Assembly (NCBI GenBank): GCA_037954325.1
Contig: JBBMNZ010000001.1
Span: forward strand, 15,559,258 to 15,623,257
DNA length: 64,000 nucleotides
Source: Fistularia commersonii
Lineage: Eukaryota; Chordata; Actinopteri; Syngnathiformes; Fistulariidae
Direction of reading: 5' to 3'
Under the pieces are notes generated by a model. The model saw only the letters and a list, made by a program, of their open reading frames with translations. It was not told where the DNA came from and did not search any database. A program made the translations under genes and the position numbers. Below, piece after piece: positions 39,915 through 50,953 of the stretch. Numbering within the stretch: the first letter of the stretch is position 1; each line of letters begins with the position of its first letter.

Positions 39915-40540
39915 AATTGGAGAGTGTTTGTGAATGATAGTTTTCAGATCTTGCCACAAGCTGTCAACTGGATTTAGTCCTTGACTTTGACTGGGCTATT
40001 CTCACGCAAGAATATGTTTCATTTATAACTATTCCATTATTGCCCTAGCTTTATGTTGAGGGGTTTTGTCCTGTTGGAAGGTGAACCAATGCTGTAGCCT
40101 CCCACCTTTTTCAGCCTCCAACCGGTTTTCTTCCGAAATTGCCTTGTATTTGGCTCCATCCATCTTCCCATCTACTCTGACCATCTTCCCTGTCCCTGCT
40201 GAAGAGAAGCAGTCCCAGAGCATGATGCTGCCAAACCTATGTTTAACAGTGGGGACAGTGTGTTGAGAGTGATGTGCAGTTTTGGTTTTCTACCAGTGTT
40301 TTCTACCACAATTTTGGTCTCATCTGACCAGAGCTGCTCCTTCCACCTGTTTGATGTGTCCCCCACATGGCTTCTGGAAAACTGCAAACCGGCCTTCTGA
40401 TGTTTTTCTTTTAACAATGGATTTCTTCTTGCTGCTCTTCCATGAAGGCCAGATTTGTGCAGTGCATGACCAATAGCTCAAAGCTTGAGAAATCTTTTAT
40501 GGCATAACCCTGCTTGGAACTTCTTTGCAACGTTATTCCT
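39915..40540 (-). mobile_element. Tc1-like transposase fragment
   Basis: The minus strand carries, across frameshifts, LKEKHQKAGLQFSRSHVGD, LWSDETKI, a block like SIMLWDCFSSAGTGKMVRVDGKM and FQQDKTPQHKARAIME. These correspond to the catalytic core of Tc1/mariner transposase (WSDET and QQD-PKH type motifs). No terminal repeats could be placed. Downstream, 40540-41180 is AT-rich with no recognised gene. Confidence 0.8.
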
Positions 40541-41180
40541 TTAGCTTAATAGAAATCCTGTTGCTTATTATCTATGTATGTGCTACATTTCAGGAATCGT
40601 CTAACCGTTCCAGAAAAGTAGCATAAAAAAAGCTTTAAATGCATGGAAAACAAGTTAATCTTCCTTTTAAAAAGTTTCTTTTCAAGTTCTCAATTTTTTT
40701 GTCACTGCTTCTGAATTCCTTTTAGCTAATTTCTTTCTGGTTTTCATGGACCTTCTCAGTATCAGTGAGATTCTGATCTGTTTTCAGTCTTTCTTTGTTT
40801 TCAATGCAAGTATTGAGACCCATGTATTACCGAGTATTTGTGAACTCTGGCGCAAACAGCACCTTTTTGGTAGTTTACCATTAATACTCTGTTGTCATGT
40901 GACTGTTTTTTCTGACCTGTATGGTTTCACTGAACTGTACGTTGCAAGTTTGGGTTATGATCGTGGATATCAGGTCATGGGAAGAAGGCAATAACTGACA
41001 GCAACCATATTCCATTTAGATCTTTGTGCAAAATTAAGCACACTCATGACCAAACATCATCTTGGCGTCTTCATTTTGGCTGTAACAGGAAAGGTCATAC
41101 AAAAGTCATCTTGGCTTCTTCCCTTTGGCTGTCACAGGAAAGTTCACACAGACGAGCATTAAGAAAAGTGTCTGTAAAGT

Positions 41181-41186
41181 TTTATT
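41181..41186 (-). terminator. snx6: snx6 poly(A) signal
   Basis: AATAAA on the minus strand about 1.28 kb beyond the snx6 stop; the interval 41.2-42.5 kb is therefore the snx6 3' UTR. It contains no other gene. Confidence 0.7.
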
Positions 41187-42468
41187 CAATCTCAGAATGA
41201 CCGGGGGGTGGGGCGGTTACAGACCCGCTGAGATTCATAATCAATAATCACGTTTGATTCTCCACGCGCTTCTCCTCTTCTCAAATCATTAAAAGAAGCT
41301 TTGGTCACATCAAGTGAAAAAACATTCAGTTGCATCTTCGAACAAACAGGACGCACTCCATTTTGCCCAACATGAAATCAACATGGCGGCGGACATTAAG
41401 GCAAACAGACCTAGGGACCGCCCACGACACCAGCTGTGATTAATGACAAAGATTATTGGCGTGGTTAGCCAACCAATACAAACATGTTCAAGGCTTTTGA
41501 TTTGTGATGTTACATTTTAATAAGAACAAGAACTGAGACTCAGACAAACAGCAGCAGCACAGGAAGTTCAAACATACCGCAGCCCCCGCCAAAATAAGAC
41601 GACAGAAAGTGATGAAGACAGAAGAAGCAAAGACAGACAGACGCCAGACCAGACTGACCCCAATGGGCCCCGATAACCCCATCTGAAACCGCACTGATGG
41701 GACTGGCTTCAATGACCTGTTTCACCCTGAACCTGACTGGCCCAGCAGCTCCCGACTGGTCTGGAGCCCACTAGCCAGATCTGCTATGCTGCTGGTTCGG
41801 ACCTGGTCTGGGTCTCCATGTTGCTCAGGCCTAGATCCTTCAACAAGTAAGAGAATCTAGAACCTTGAAATGACAGGATCATGTCCTTATCTTGTACCTT
41901 TTATGACCACGTTAAGGCTTCCAGCTGACAGAGGTTATAATTTGTATTGCCATCCAAGTTACATCATTTCACCGCCAGTTGGTTTTTTTCATGCCATTAA
42001 TTTACAGTAAAATAAGAGTTGTGGACAGGTTTGGGTTTAAGGGAACTGATCTGAGTCCAGATAGGGCCCGAAAGGGTTCGTGACAGTCGGGTCATGTTTG
42101 ACCCGAGTCGACTTGGGATTCTCTCAGATTGGACAGAATTGGGACATTTACGATCACACAAACTGTAGACCAGTACAGGTACTGCAGGTGTGACTGGAAG
42201 TCCTAACAGTACCGGCTGGACCAGTACAGGAGCTGCAGGTAAAATTGGAACAGTTGGACCAGGAAGAGAGGAAGAGAAGGAGAAAAAAGTGTTTGGCTAA
42301 CGATGAAGATGACTAACTTCCCGCTTTTTCTTTTTCTCTCTCAGCGGATCCAGAGTTCTCATGCCGTCTGTCGGACTGGTTCTAACCCCGCTGGGTATGT
42401 CCAGCTGGGGGTGTTGGGGAATGTGGCAAGGGGGGCATGTCCAGCTGGCAACGAGAACAACCGTGTAG

Positions 42469-45400
42469 TTAAGGGTTTCCTTTGAGGACGCCGAGACAGC
42501 TCTGCAGCAGTTGGAGGTTCCCCTGCAGGTCAAAGGTCAACATGATATCAACAAAAAGACATAACAATACCTGAACGTGCATTAATGGAGTATTGGGTTC
42601 ACAAGTCCTGGCTTAATGACATCATAACAGAAGTTGACATGTCAGACTCAACTGGAACGGGCTGGATGGTTCAACTTGAGAGGACACACAAATCACTGAT
42701 AGAAGAGGTTTGTAATTTTCTCAACCTCATCAGATTCACCTGCTGGAGGAGGTCGGCCCGATGAAGGTCCGAGCCCGGCTGAGCCAAAAATGATGAACCC
42801 TACCTTGGCGTGTTTGAGCTCCAACTCTGCCAGTTCCACCAGGTTCTTCCGGAATGCTGATACTCGCCTGGTCTTGAAGTCTATGAGCTCTGAGAATAGA
42901 AGACCAAGAGCATCAGAGGGTCGTCCAATCAGGGGAGGGGCACAATCACCCGTCCACACCCCCATCTGCTATCTGAGGAAGGGACTGGAACCGGTCTAGA
43001 ATCCAACTCCTGACCACAGCATGTGTGATCAACCATCAGGTCAGCACATGTGATGGCCCATCATGGCGATATGTAATAGAGGCCATCAGGACAGCGTATG
43101 TGAGGGATTGTCAAGGCAGCGTGGACCCACCCTGCTTGGCTGACTCTGAGATCTTCTCGAACTTGTGGCAGCAGAGCTGCTGGCTGGTCTCGGCCTGCAG
43201 AACATCTCGGTTCTTAGCCCGAGCTTTGTCCAGAGCCTTGTTGGCGTTCTCGTAGTCCACCAAGGCGCGGCTCCTCCGGTACAGCAGGTCCTGCAGAGGG
43301 TGACATCACACAATGCCATCATCATCAACACGATCATCCATTAACTATAAATTCAGTCTGGTGGCTGGCAGTGTGGACTTATCTGCTGGTGAAAATAGTC
43401 TCTAATAAGTCCACCTTTAGGTGCATCAGGATTTAATTGCAATGCGAAGGGTCACAGCGAGTGGGGGCCTCTAACCTTGGCTGCCTGCGACTCCCTCAGG
43501 TAGTATTTCAGCAAGTCAGCGAGCTTCAGGTCTTCATCCGCTGCAACTCGAGCTTCAATCTTCTGTCAAACAGCAGAGCAAATATTCAGACAGGAAGTGA
43601 CGCACAGGGTTTGGCATCAACTGACATGGAGACTGACATACCCTAGTTTTCTCAAAGAGCTCTGACACTTTGAGGAAGAACCTGGAAGAGAAGGTCAGTG
43701 TTTAAAATCTGGTCAAAGTGCTCGGTGTTATGGATGTTGACCTCTGGGGTCAAAGGTCATCATAAACTTTGTCTTACTTGCAGAGCTCTGTGGAATCCTG
43801 TGTCCCTAACGTGTAGAGGGACGAGGCAATTCTGTTGATGTCATCTGCTGCATCTGAACGCACAGGCAAGTGCACGCATGCGCACACACGCACACACAGA
43901 CACACACATATACACAGTTAAATCAAGTACTACCAACACCCTGGTGTCCGACCTGTGGTTCTTACTTTTATGTGAGCGAATCATTCTGTCAGATTTGGCC
44001 GATGCATCCTTTACTCTGTTATGATATTCTAACAGAAACGTCTTCTCATGCTCGAAGAAGTCGTCAACGTCCTGGATAAAAAGGGAAGTGATAAAGTGCA
44101 CTATTACATATTCCAGCAGACAAACACTTCATCCAGTTTGACCATCTCCCTCCCATACACGGCACTAAACACTTGTTGTGATGGTCTCAAACTGCTCTTA
44201 GAGAAGGATCTGCTTCTGACGGACGATGGAGGGACATTGCTTCTCTCTTGGTGACTACAGCAACCTTGGGCACGTGTGGAAATTAAACATGACGACTATC
44301 TTCTTTAAACTCCCGTGTTACATGATAAAATCCTGGAAGAAATTTTCTAGACAAGTTTTTCAGCTGTTCCAATTTCCCACTGTCAGGACATCACTTGCTC
44401 TGGTCATAGAGCCATGAGGGTCACAGGCTAAAGGAGGGTGAAGCTCACCTTGACGCCGGCCACAAGGACGCCATCAGCCGACTTCACCACGTTCTTAAAG
44501 AAGTCCTCCAGTTTCTCCTTCTTGTTCTTTCCCCGCACACTCAGCTGCCACAAACAAGGGTCAAAGGTAAGGAAGGGTTCCGTTTGCAGGCACTACATGC
44601 TCAATGGCTATTTGTGAGCGTACCCCTGTGTGGGAAGAGCATCAATCGAAATCGGGCTGAGTCAACCCAATGTGCTTAATACACAAGTTCTTAGAAAAGC
44701 GGTTTGTGTAACTCTGCTCCCTCAATCTCCTTTGGGATTCAGAGGTCACTTACATCCTGATTGTACTCCAAGAAGACATGGAAGTTGAGGTCCTTCCTGA
44801 GGACAGGATGGGCCGCCACGCGACACAGGAAGACCTCGTGCATGGCCACTGTCTTCTTGAAGATGGCCAGGTACTCTCTGACGGGAGACAGGTACACAGA
44901 CACCAGTAACACGCAAGCACACAGACACACACACTTCCTCCAGCTCAGTGAGTCAGAGAGAAGGGACTCACGCCTCCAGCTCCTGCTTCATCTTGGTGAA
45001 CTCCTCCTTGGTCATGGATCCTTCTCCTTCACCAAGCTTCTGCAGTTTCTCTCTGGAAGCATCAAAGTCTGGTCTGGGGGGTGCAGGGGGGATCTGAACC
45101 ACAATGACATCATCAGGAGGTCAATCAGAATAAATTTTGTCTTGTTTAAATGTTTTTGTTGCTGGTGGCGTCCGTGTGTGTGTGTTGTGTTGCGTGTCCT
45201 CACAATGTATCCCGCGTAGTCCTCATTCTCCACAAAGGAGTCGTGAAGCCAAATAAACTCTTCATGCTGTCGTACCACAGAGAACTCATTCTGCTTGAAG
45301 TTGGGGAGAGAGCTCTGTGGATGCATACGTGCATGCAAACATAATATGACTTGTGATCTCAGCTCCTCACTTGGAGCATGTTAAGAGATAATTTCTTGCT

Positions 45401-46676
45401 GCTTCATTCAGCTGGATCTTCTGCTGGGTTTTGATGGAGAAGCACTATCCATTATCTCTAACACACACTGACCTTCGTGTGGACAGTGAACTTGACCTTG
45501 TCTCTCTCACTGAGGGCGTCCGAGATGTCAACCTGCAGGGTGGCGTCAGTCTGCAGGTCCACGTTCACGGCCCGGGGCTGCAAACACACAAACCACCAGG
45601 TGTCACCATGGAAACAGTCACAACTTAATAGGTTTGATCACTGGGAAGCATACAGAACTATTGTCAGGCCTGGGTCCAAACCAAGTCTTCGACCAAATTC
45701 GACTACTTGTGTTTTTCTTCACGAAAACAAGAAACTGACCATCAAATGTGAGGTATTACACCACAATTACTCCTAATTATCATAGATAATACTACTGAAA
45801 CTTAGCATAGCGGAATGTTCGTCCTGCTGGGGCTTCCATAGTGCCTGGGTCCCAACTGAACACTTTCATCGATTCAACGGTTAATTTGATCGGATTTGCG
45901 ACCAGATGAAACCGTGCATCCAGTGAGAAGCGATTTCTTCTCGGTTGCATCGACGGCCGACTCTACGCGAACCGACAGAAGGGTTCCGGACATTACCGTC
46001 AGGCTGTTTTTGGACCGGAACCCATCAATCATCGCAGCAACGGCGTGCTCGTGTGCACGCCCATGCATAGTTGCGAGTTAGAGCACGTCATGTGACAGCA
46101 GAACGTCAACAACGCGCTAATGGGATGAAACCCGATGGCTAGCCTGTTAGCTAACCGCTATAAATCCGGCTAGCTAGGTTAGCTAACGGCCCGTCGGTGA
46201 ACCGACGGCCGTACGGTCACCGGAGCAGCTTCGGCGTGGAAGTACCGGCCAGACTGGACATACACACACCGAGACTAAACGCCGTTAGCAGGACGCTAGG
46301 CTACAAGGGGCAGCTTCGAGCGGGTAGCTAGCTTCCCTAACAGCTCGGGGAAAGGAGGCTAAAGGGAGCCCTGACGGTCGGACAGGTGAACGGCCGCGGA
46401 GGGGTGAGCGGGCAGCGGACAGGTGAGCGGACACACGGGCGGGGGAAGCGCTTACCCCCCGGTCCTCCTCGGAAAGGAAGTCGGGTCCGTCGTCCAGCCC
46501 TTCCTGCTGCGGAGACACAGAGCAAAGAGGCGTTAGTTCACCGGCGCACCAGTCGGGGCACAATACCAAGCCGCCAGCCTCAACCCCGTCGGAGCCCCGC
46601 CGGAGCTCAGAAACTCGGAGACGGAGGCAAAAAAAAACAGCGGAACGGGAGAGCAAGGAGACGAACCCACCATCAT
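42469..46676 (-). CDS. snx6: sorting nexin 6
   Basis: Fourteen exons give 406 residues, the human SNX6 length: 46671-46676, 46456-46503, 45473-45577, 45204-45314, 44972-45093, 44754-44877, 44449-44544, 43966-44071, 43778-43853, 43642-43681, 43476-43562, 43131-43290, 42804-42889, 42469-42522. SNX6 is a PX-BAR protein that pairs with SNX1/2 in retromer-linked endosome-to-Golgi tubules and binds dynactin. Seen: MM-EGLDDGPDFLSEEDRG start, PX domain about residues 25-170 (LPNFKQNEFSVVRQHEEFIW, IPPAPPRPDFDASREKL), and BAR domain about 195-400 (DVDDFFEHEKTFLLEYHNRV, KFEKISESAKQELIDFKTRR). The start exon holds only two codons, and exon 2 has a tandem NAGNAG acceptor. Next to cfl2 and baz1a as in human 14q13. 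Confidence 0.97.
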
Positions 46677-46800
46677 GGCTGCGAACGGGTGGAGACAGGA
46701 AGGGAGGTGACGTCACGGCGGCGAAGGCTACGTCACGGATTGACCGAAAGACAACAGAAAAAGCTCCGTTTTGTTTTATTCACCGAATTACAGCAATTGT
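46677..46800 (-). promoter_or_regulatory. snx6: snx6 promoter / 5' UTR
   Basis: CpG-rich sequence around the snx6 start with two TGACGTCAC-type CRE-like motifs (ATGACGTCACG region near 46708-46716 and TACGTCACG near 46729-46737). Intron 1 and intron 2 (45.9-46.65 kb) are also GC-rich. Confidence 0.45.
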
Positions 46801-47149
46801 GGGATTTTTCCAGTATTCCCACCCAAAAGTAGCAGTTATTACATCATAACCCAAGAAAGGGTTACAGAATTAAGGTACTCCATCTGCCTGATATTGTATC
46901 ATACATAATGATTGGAATGAAATTTGATAAATGATTTGGATTTTTTTTTTTTTTTCCAAGAAAGAAATGTCACATTTTTAGTCAGTTTGTTTTGTTGACT
47001 AAATAATCACCCGTATATCAAAGTCTTTATTTTTATTTTTTATTAGAATCATTTACATTGTGATAACTTCAAAGAATAACAATCACTTCATTTTTACGCT
47101 CACTTGCGATTGAATTTTTCACTCGTATACTGAGAATAGGGCTAAATGG

Positions 47150-47510
47150 ACAAAGTTGAATCCCTGTGGGAACCCCTGAAAGGAAAAGAAGAAAGACCAT
47201 TTCTTCCATATAACCCTGTATCCCCTTCTCTGACATCAGATAACTTCATGTCCTCTGTCACCCCATCAATAAATCCTCTCTTTGGTTTTCCTGTGGTCCT
47301 GGCAGTTTCAATCTCAGCATCCTTCTACCAATACATTCACTATCCCTCCTCTGCACTTGACAGAACGATCTCAGATTCTTTGGAAAGAAGGTCAGAGAAG
47401 CCAGTCTAACATGTGGTGTCCCTCTAGTGGACTCATACCTGATTCCATCCTTGTCATTCCCAAGGAGAACCTCAACATCTTCATTTCTGTTGGAACAAAT
47501 TGACTAAAAG
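47150..47510 (-). mobile_element. RTE-like LINE 3' fragment
   Basis: The plus strand reads like the complement of the RTE-type tail seen near 1 kb: CTCAGCATCCTTCTACCAAT, CCTCCTCTGCACTTG and CAAGGAGAACCTCAACATCT phrases, i.e. the coding strand is minus. Strongly diverged, without an intact frame. Confidence 0.55.
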
Positions 47511-47889
47511 TAAAAACACTTGTTATCTGCTTGCTGTTCATCTTGGTACCTGGACGGGGCAACAGACCCTAATATTATGTCAAATCTGGGCAGTCGAGGG
47601 TGTCGAGTCCTCGGCTGTTTCTGCTCTGAATGGATAAAAATGAATCATGTGAGGCTTAATGTGCTCAAAACTGCTGATGAGTCCGAAACTGAAACTGAAA
47701 CTGAAGCAAAACAAATGAAATAATCATGTTTCCCATCTAACTTTTAGATGAGGACCCCAAAATACCTATGCTAACAGTACCTCTAATTCAATAACGGATG
47801 CTTAGAAGCCCCCTTCAAATGCAATACTCATGTTAAGTTATTACTTTGCAGTTTTCATTCAGCAAACGGTGTCCAGCCTACATGCTAAG

Positions 47890-48367
47890 CAAGGGTTGAG
47901 CAAACTACGGCCCGCGGCCCACCTCGGCCCGTTGGTCTTTTTAACCTGGCCCGCCAAAGATTGGTACAGAATTCATATTTCATACTTGATGTGAATGACT
48001 GAATGATTGGATCAATGAATGTGGAAGCTCAAACAGGAGATTATTTCATTTTTGGAGCTACTTGAGAATTTTGTTGAGCTGAATGACACAGATTGGCTTT
48101 TTGATTTAGCCTTTCCTATGGATATACTGACACACATGAATGAGCTGGATGTGAAGCTACAAGGGGAAAACCGGTTTGTGCATGAAATGCAGGCAAACAT
48201 CAGAGCCTTCAAAACCAAGCTGGTTTTATTTTCAAAGCAAATGTCAAACGAGTTTGATATGCACTGTTAACAAATACGTTTGTTTATTTTATTTTTTTTA
48301 AAGTATCATATCTTGTGGTAACCCAGCCCGTCTGTCAAATTTTAAAAGTCAAGTTTGTCCACCCCTG
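47890..48367 (+). mobile_element. hAT-family deletion derivative with target duplication
   Basis: Ends are inverted: CAAGGGTTGAGCAAACT on the left and the complement of CAGGGGTGGACAAACT on the right, the hAT/Charlie-type start followed by CGGCCCGCGGCCC. It is flanked by TGCTAAG on both sides (47883-47889 and 48368-48374), a likely target-site duplication. Inside, the plus-strand frame 48019-48270 encodes the end of a hAT transposase (FLELLENFVELNDTDWLFDL, MNELDVKLQGENRFVHEMQA). About 480 bases long, so most of the transposase is deleted. Confidence 0.85.
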
Positions 48368-48374
48368 TGCTAAG

Positions 48375-50240
48375 TTAACATTAGGCTCCCTCTGATCGCA
48401 GGCTTTTTGCAAGCATACAATTCAATTTTTGTTCCAGTCCTTATGTTAAGTGCTTTCCCCTGTTACTGGTTTCCAGGGCTCTGAATAAATTTCAATGTCC
48501 TCTTGTCTTCAGTTGTGATGGTGGAAGTGAGGGTACAAGGGGGGCATATAGGGTCCCACCCCAATTAGAAATACACAGGTAAAAATAAAGCATTTGTCGA
48601 ACCACCAAACCAGAACGTGTATCTACAAGAGAGAGACACACCTCTAAAGCTGCCCCAACAATCACCTGCAATTCCACCCGAAACCTCAAGTGACTGACAG
48701 ACATTTGAAAACTTCCCAGAAAATTACCAGCTCACATGAAAATGACTTCGTACACGCGAATTAAAGAATTGCTGAAATCACCTGAAAGGTAACAGCCATG
48801 AGAAGCAGGAAGCCTCAGACTTATTTATTTCCCCGATCTTTTATATTTTGCTTGAGGGTCACTACTAAGGGTCGCTTCATTTTGACGGAGACTTTGTTTT
48901 CAGACGCGCTGACGTTAGCTTCGGGACGCAGGGGGTTAATTCCCTCCTCACCCCTCCGTTCCTTCCTTTTGTGGCCGCCGGGAGTCTCACACCAAAAATA
49001 GCCGCGGGAGGATCGCGTGTCCTCCCGCCTCCCGGTTCTGGTTCTGGTCCCTGACGAGTCCGAGCCGGACTGATGTCGCCATGTAAGGTCAGGAATCCAG
49101 GCTTGGGACCGGAAGCGCACCTCTCCTCCTCTGGAAACGATCGCTGAAACTTAGCGGCTCTGACGTCATCGTGACGTCATTACGTTCGATCGTTTTGTGT
49201 ATCCGAGCGTTTCGATTGGGTCGCCGTGGTAAACACTGCATGTGAGGCCGAAGGAGTGACTATTTGTCTTTATAGGATGTTTTATCTTATATTTTGGTCT
49301 TTGGATTGTGAAACGTCATGGTTTCTGACCTCAGACCAGCTGCACCAGATCCGTTACGATCGGGTTCTACCTTGGTCGGATGATTGTATTAGAGCATCAG
49401 CTGGAGACACCACCACTTTGAATATTCACTTTCCTGTTTGGTTCTTCTCATCTGTTTTTACTTTCCTCCGATGAGATTTCTTTCTGATCCCAAAAGATGT
49501 TGAAAGCCCAAAGTATCAAGAATTGACATGAGTGTGAAATCCATCAGTCAATTGAGAAAAAAGACATAATTGATATTCAATGAGTGATTCAGGTTGAGAA
49601 CACCATGGTCCGAGATCCTGTCAATCTTCTGCGTCCGGGTGTTGGATTTGGATCAGAGGCCGTAAACTCATCTTCTTGACAAGGAGATCATGTGGTTCCA
49701 CCACCCATAATGAACCCAATGGGGTCCATTCCAGAGAGTGGGTCAAGACCAGAGGTATTCGGCGACCCAGAAAGACCTGGTTACCTGCATGCCCCCCGGG
49801 AATAGTGAGAATGTAAACCTACAGGGCCTCAAACCCCACTGAAATTGCAAAATCTGTTGAGCAATGGCAATTAAGAGATGAATTGATTACTTAATTGCTT
49901 TTGTGCCATTTTACAAGTCAGATCTGATTCTCTTCTCATCCAGATTCAGACACATCAGACATACCAACTGCACAACTCCGTGTCCACCAAATACTAAGTT
50001 AACTCGAGTTCCAATTCTAGTTATTCTAAACGTTATCACTTCAGAAATGAGACAGTTGTTCAAAGTATTTATTTTGGCGGGCTCACACACTGACAAGGTG
50101 TGATAGGTCATCAATGATGTCATCATGTTCTGATGTCGAAAATCGTCTGCATCTCTTGTCTAAGAGACGCAGACAGTTTTCTTGCCTGGACCCTTGAAAG
50201 AGGCATGTGGTTGGTGGAGGCAGAGAAGAGGCAGGGCTGA
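48375..50240. other. snx6-cfl2 intergenic DNA, no gene seen
   Basis: Contains a short GC-richer island (48890-49140) with an open minus-strand frame of 99 codons that I do not recognise, a CArG-like CCAAAAATAG near 48994, and a CRE-like GTGACGTCAT near 49171. The rest is unremarkable. Confidence 0.45.
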
Positions 50241-50253
50241 ACTGCCACAGGCT

Positions 50254-50259
50254 TTTATT
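50254..50259 (-). terminator. cfl2: cfl2 poly(A) signal
   Basis: AATAAA on the minus strand about 700 bases past the cfl2 stop, making 50.25-50.95 kb the probable 3' UTR. A TTG trinucleotide run (50321-50340) lies in it. Confidence 0.6.
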
Positions 50260-50953
50260 GCAAAGTGGCTTCCTGTGATCTCAGAAACAACGTTCACTTT
50301 AAGGCTCCAGATGTCATCGTGTTGTTGTTGTTGTTGTTGTGGGTCGTCTCTCATGGCGGGGGTCGAATCAGCTTCCTGTAGTGTTTCCTTAGAAAATAAA
50401 AGTGCGCTCTAACTAACTGGTGTGACGGTTACATTCGAACTGAAAGTAAGGCGACGACCGAACAGCTAGAATGGCAGCGAGTCCGACAGACGGTATGGTA
50501 GTGTTGCGACACAAAGTGCTGGGTCATGATCTTCTTCTTCTGCATAGTCGAACGGCGAGCGTGAACACGAGACTCACACTGAACAATAATAAATAAAAGT
50601 CATGTAAAAACCCGTGTGCGGCGGTAGGCGGAGCTTCGCATCCGACGCGTGTGGCTGCTTCCTTCACATCGACTTTTTTTGGCAAAACTGGCTGTGAGAG
50701 AGACAACCTTTTCCTGCCGGGTGAACAGTCATGTGGCAACGGAGTGGGCGGGGCTTGCATATCGTTACGTTAATGAGATCCATCGTGTCGGAAAAAGCAA
50801 AAGAACAGAGAACAGGCTACAGACGCTAAACTCCTTCAACATCATACAGACAGAGCAAGCTGCGGGTGAGGCGGTGGTGTTCGGAGGGGGCGGGGCTTCG
50901 GTCCAGATGGCACAGCGGTTGGCTTGGCTCCGCTCAGCTCACCAGTGATAACA

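Noticed and set aside
48821..49120. 99-codon minus-strand frame between snx6 and cfl2
   Set aside because: Composition-driven Arg/Ser-rich frame without splice or family support.
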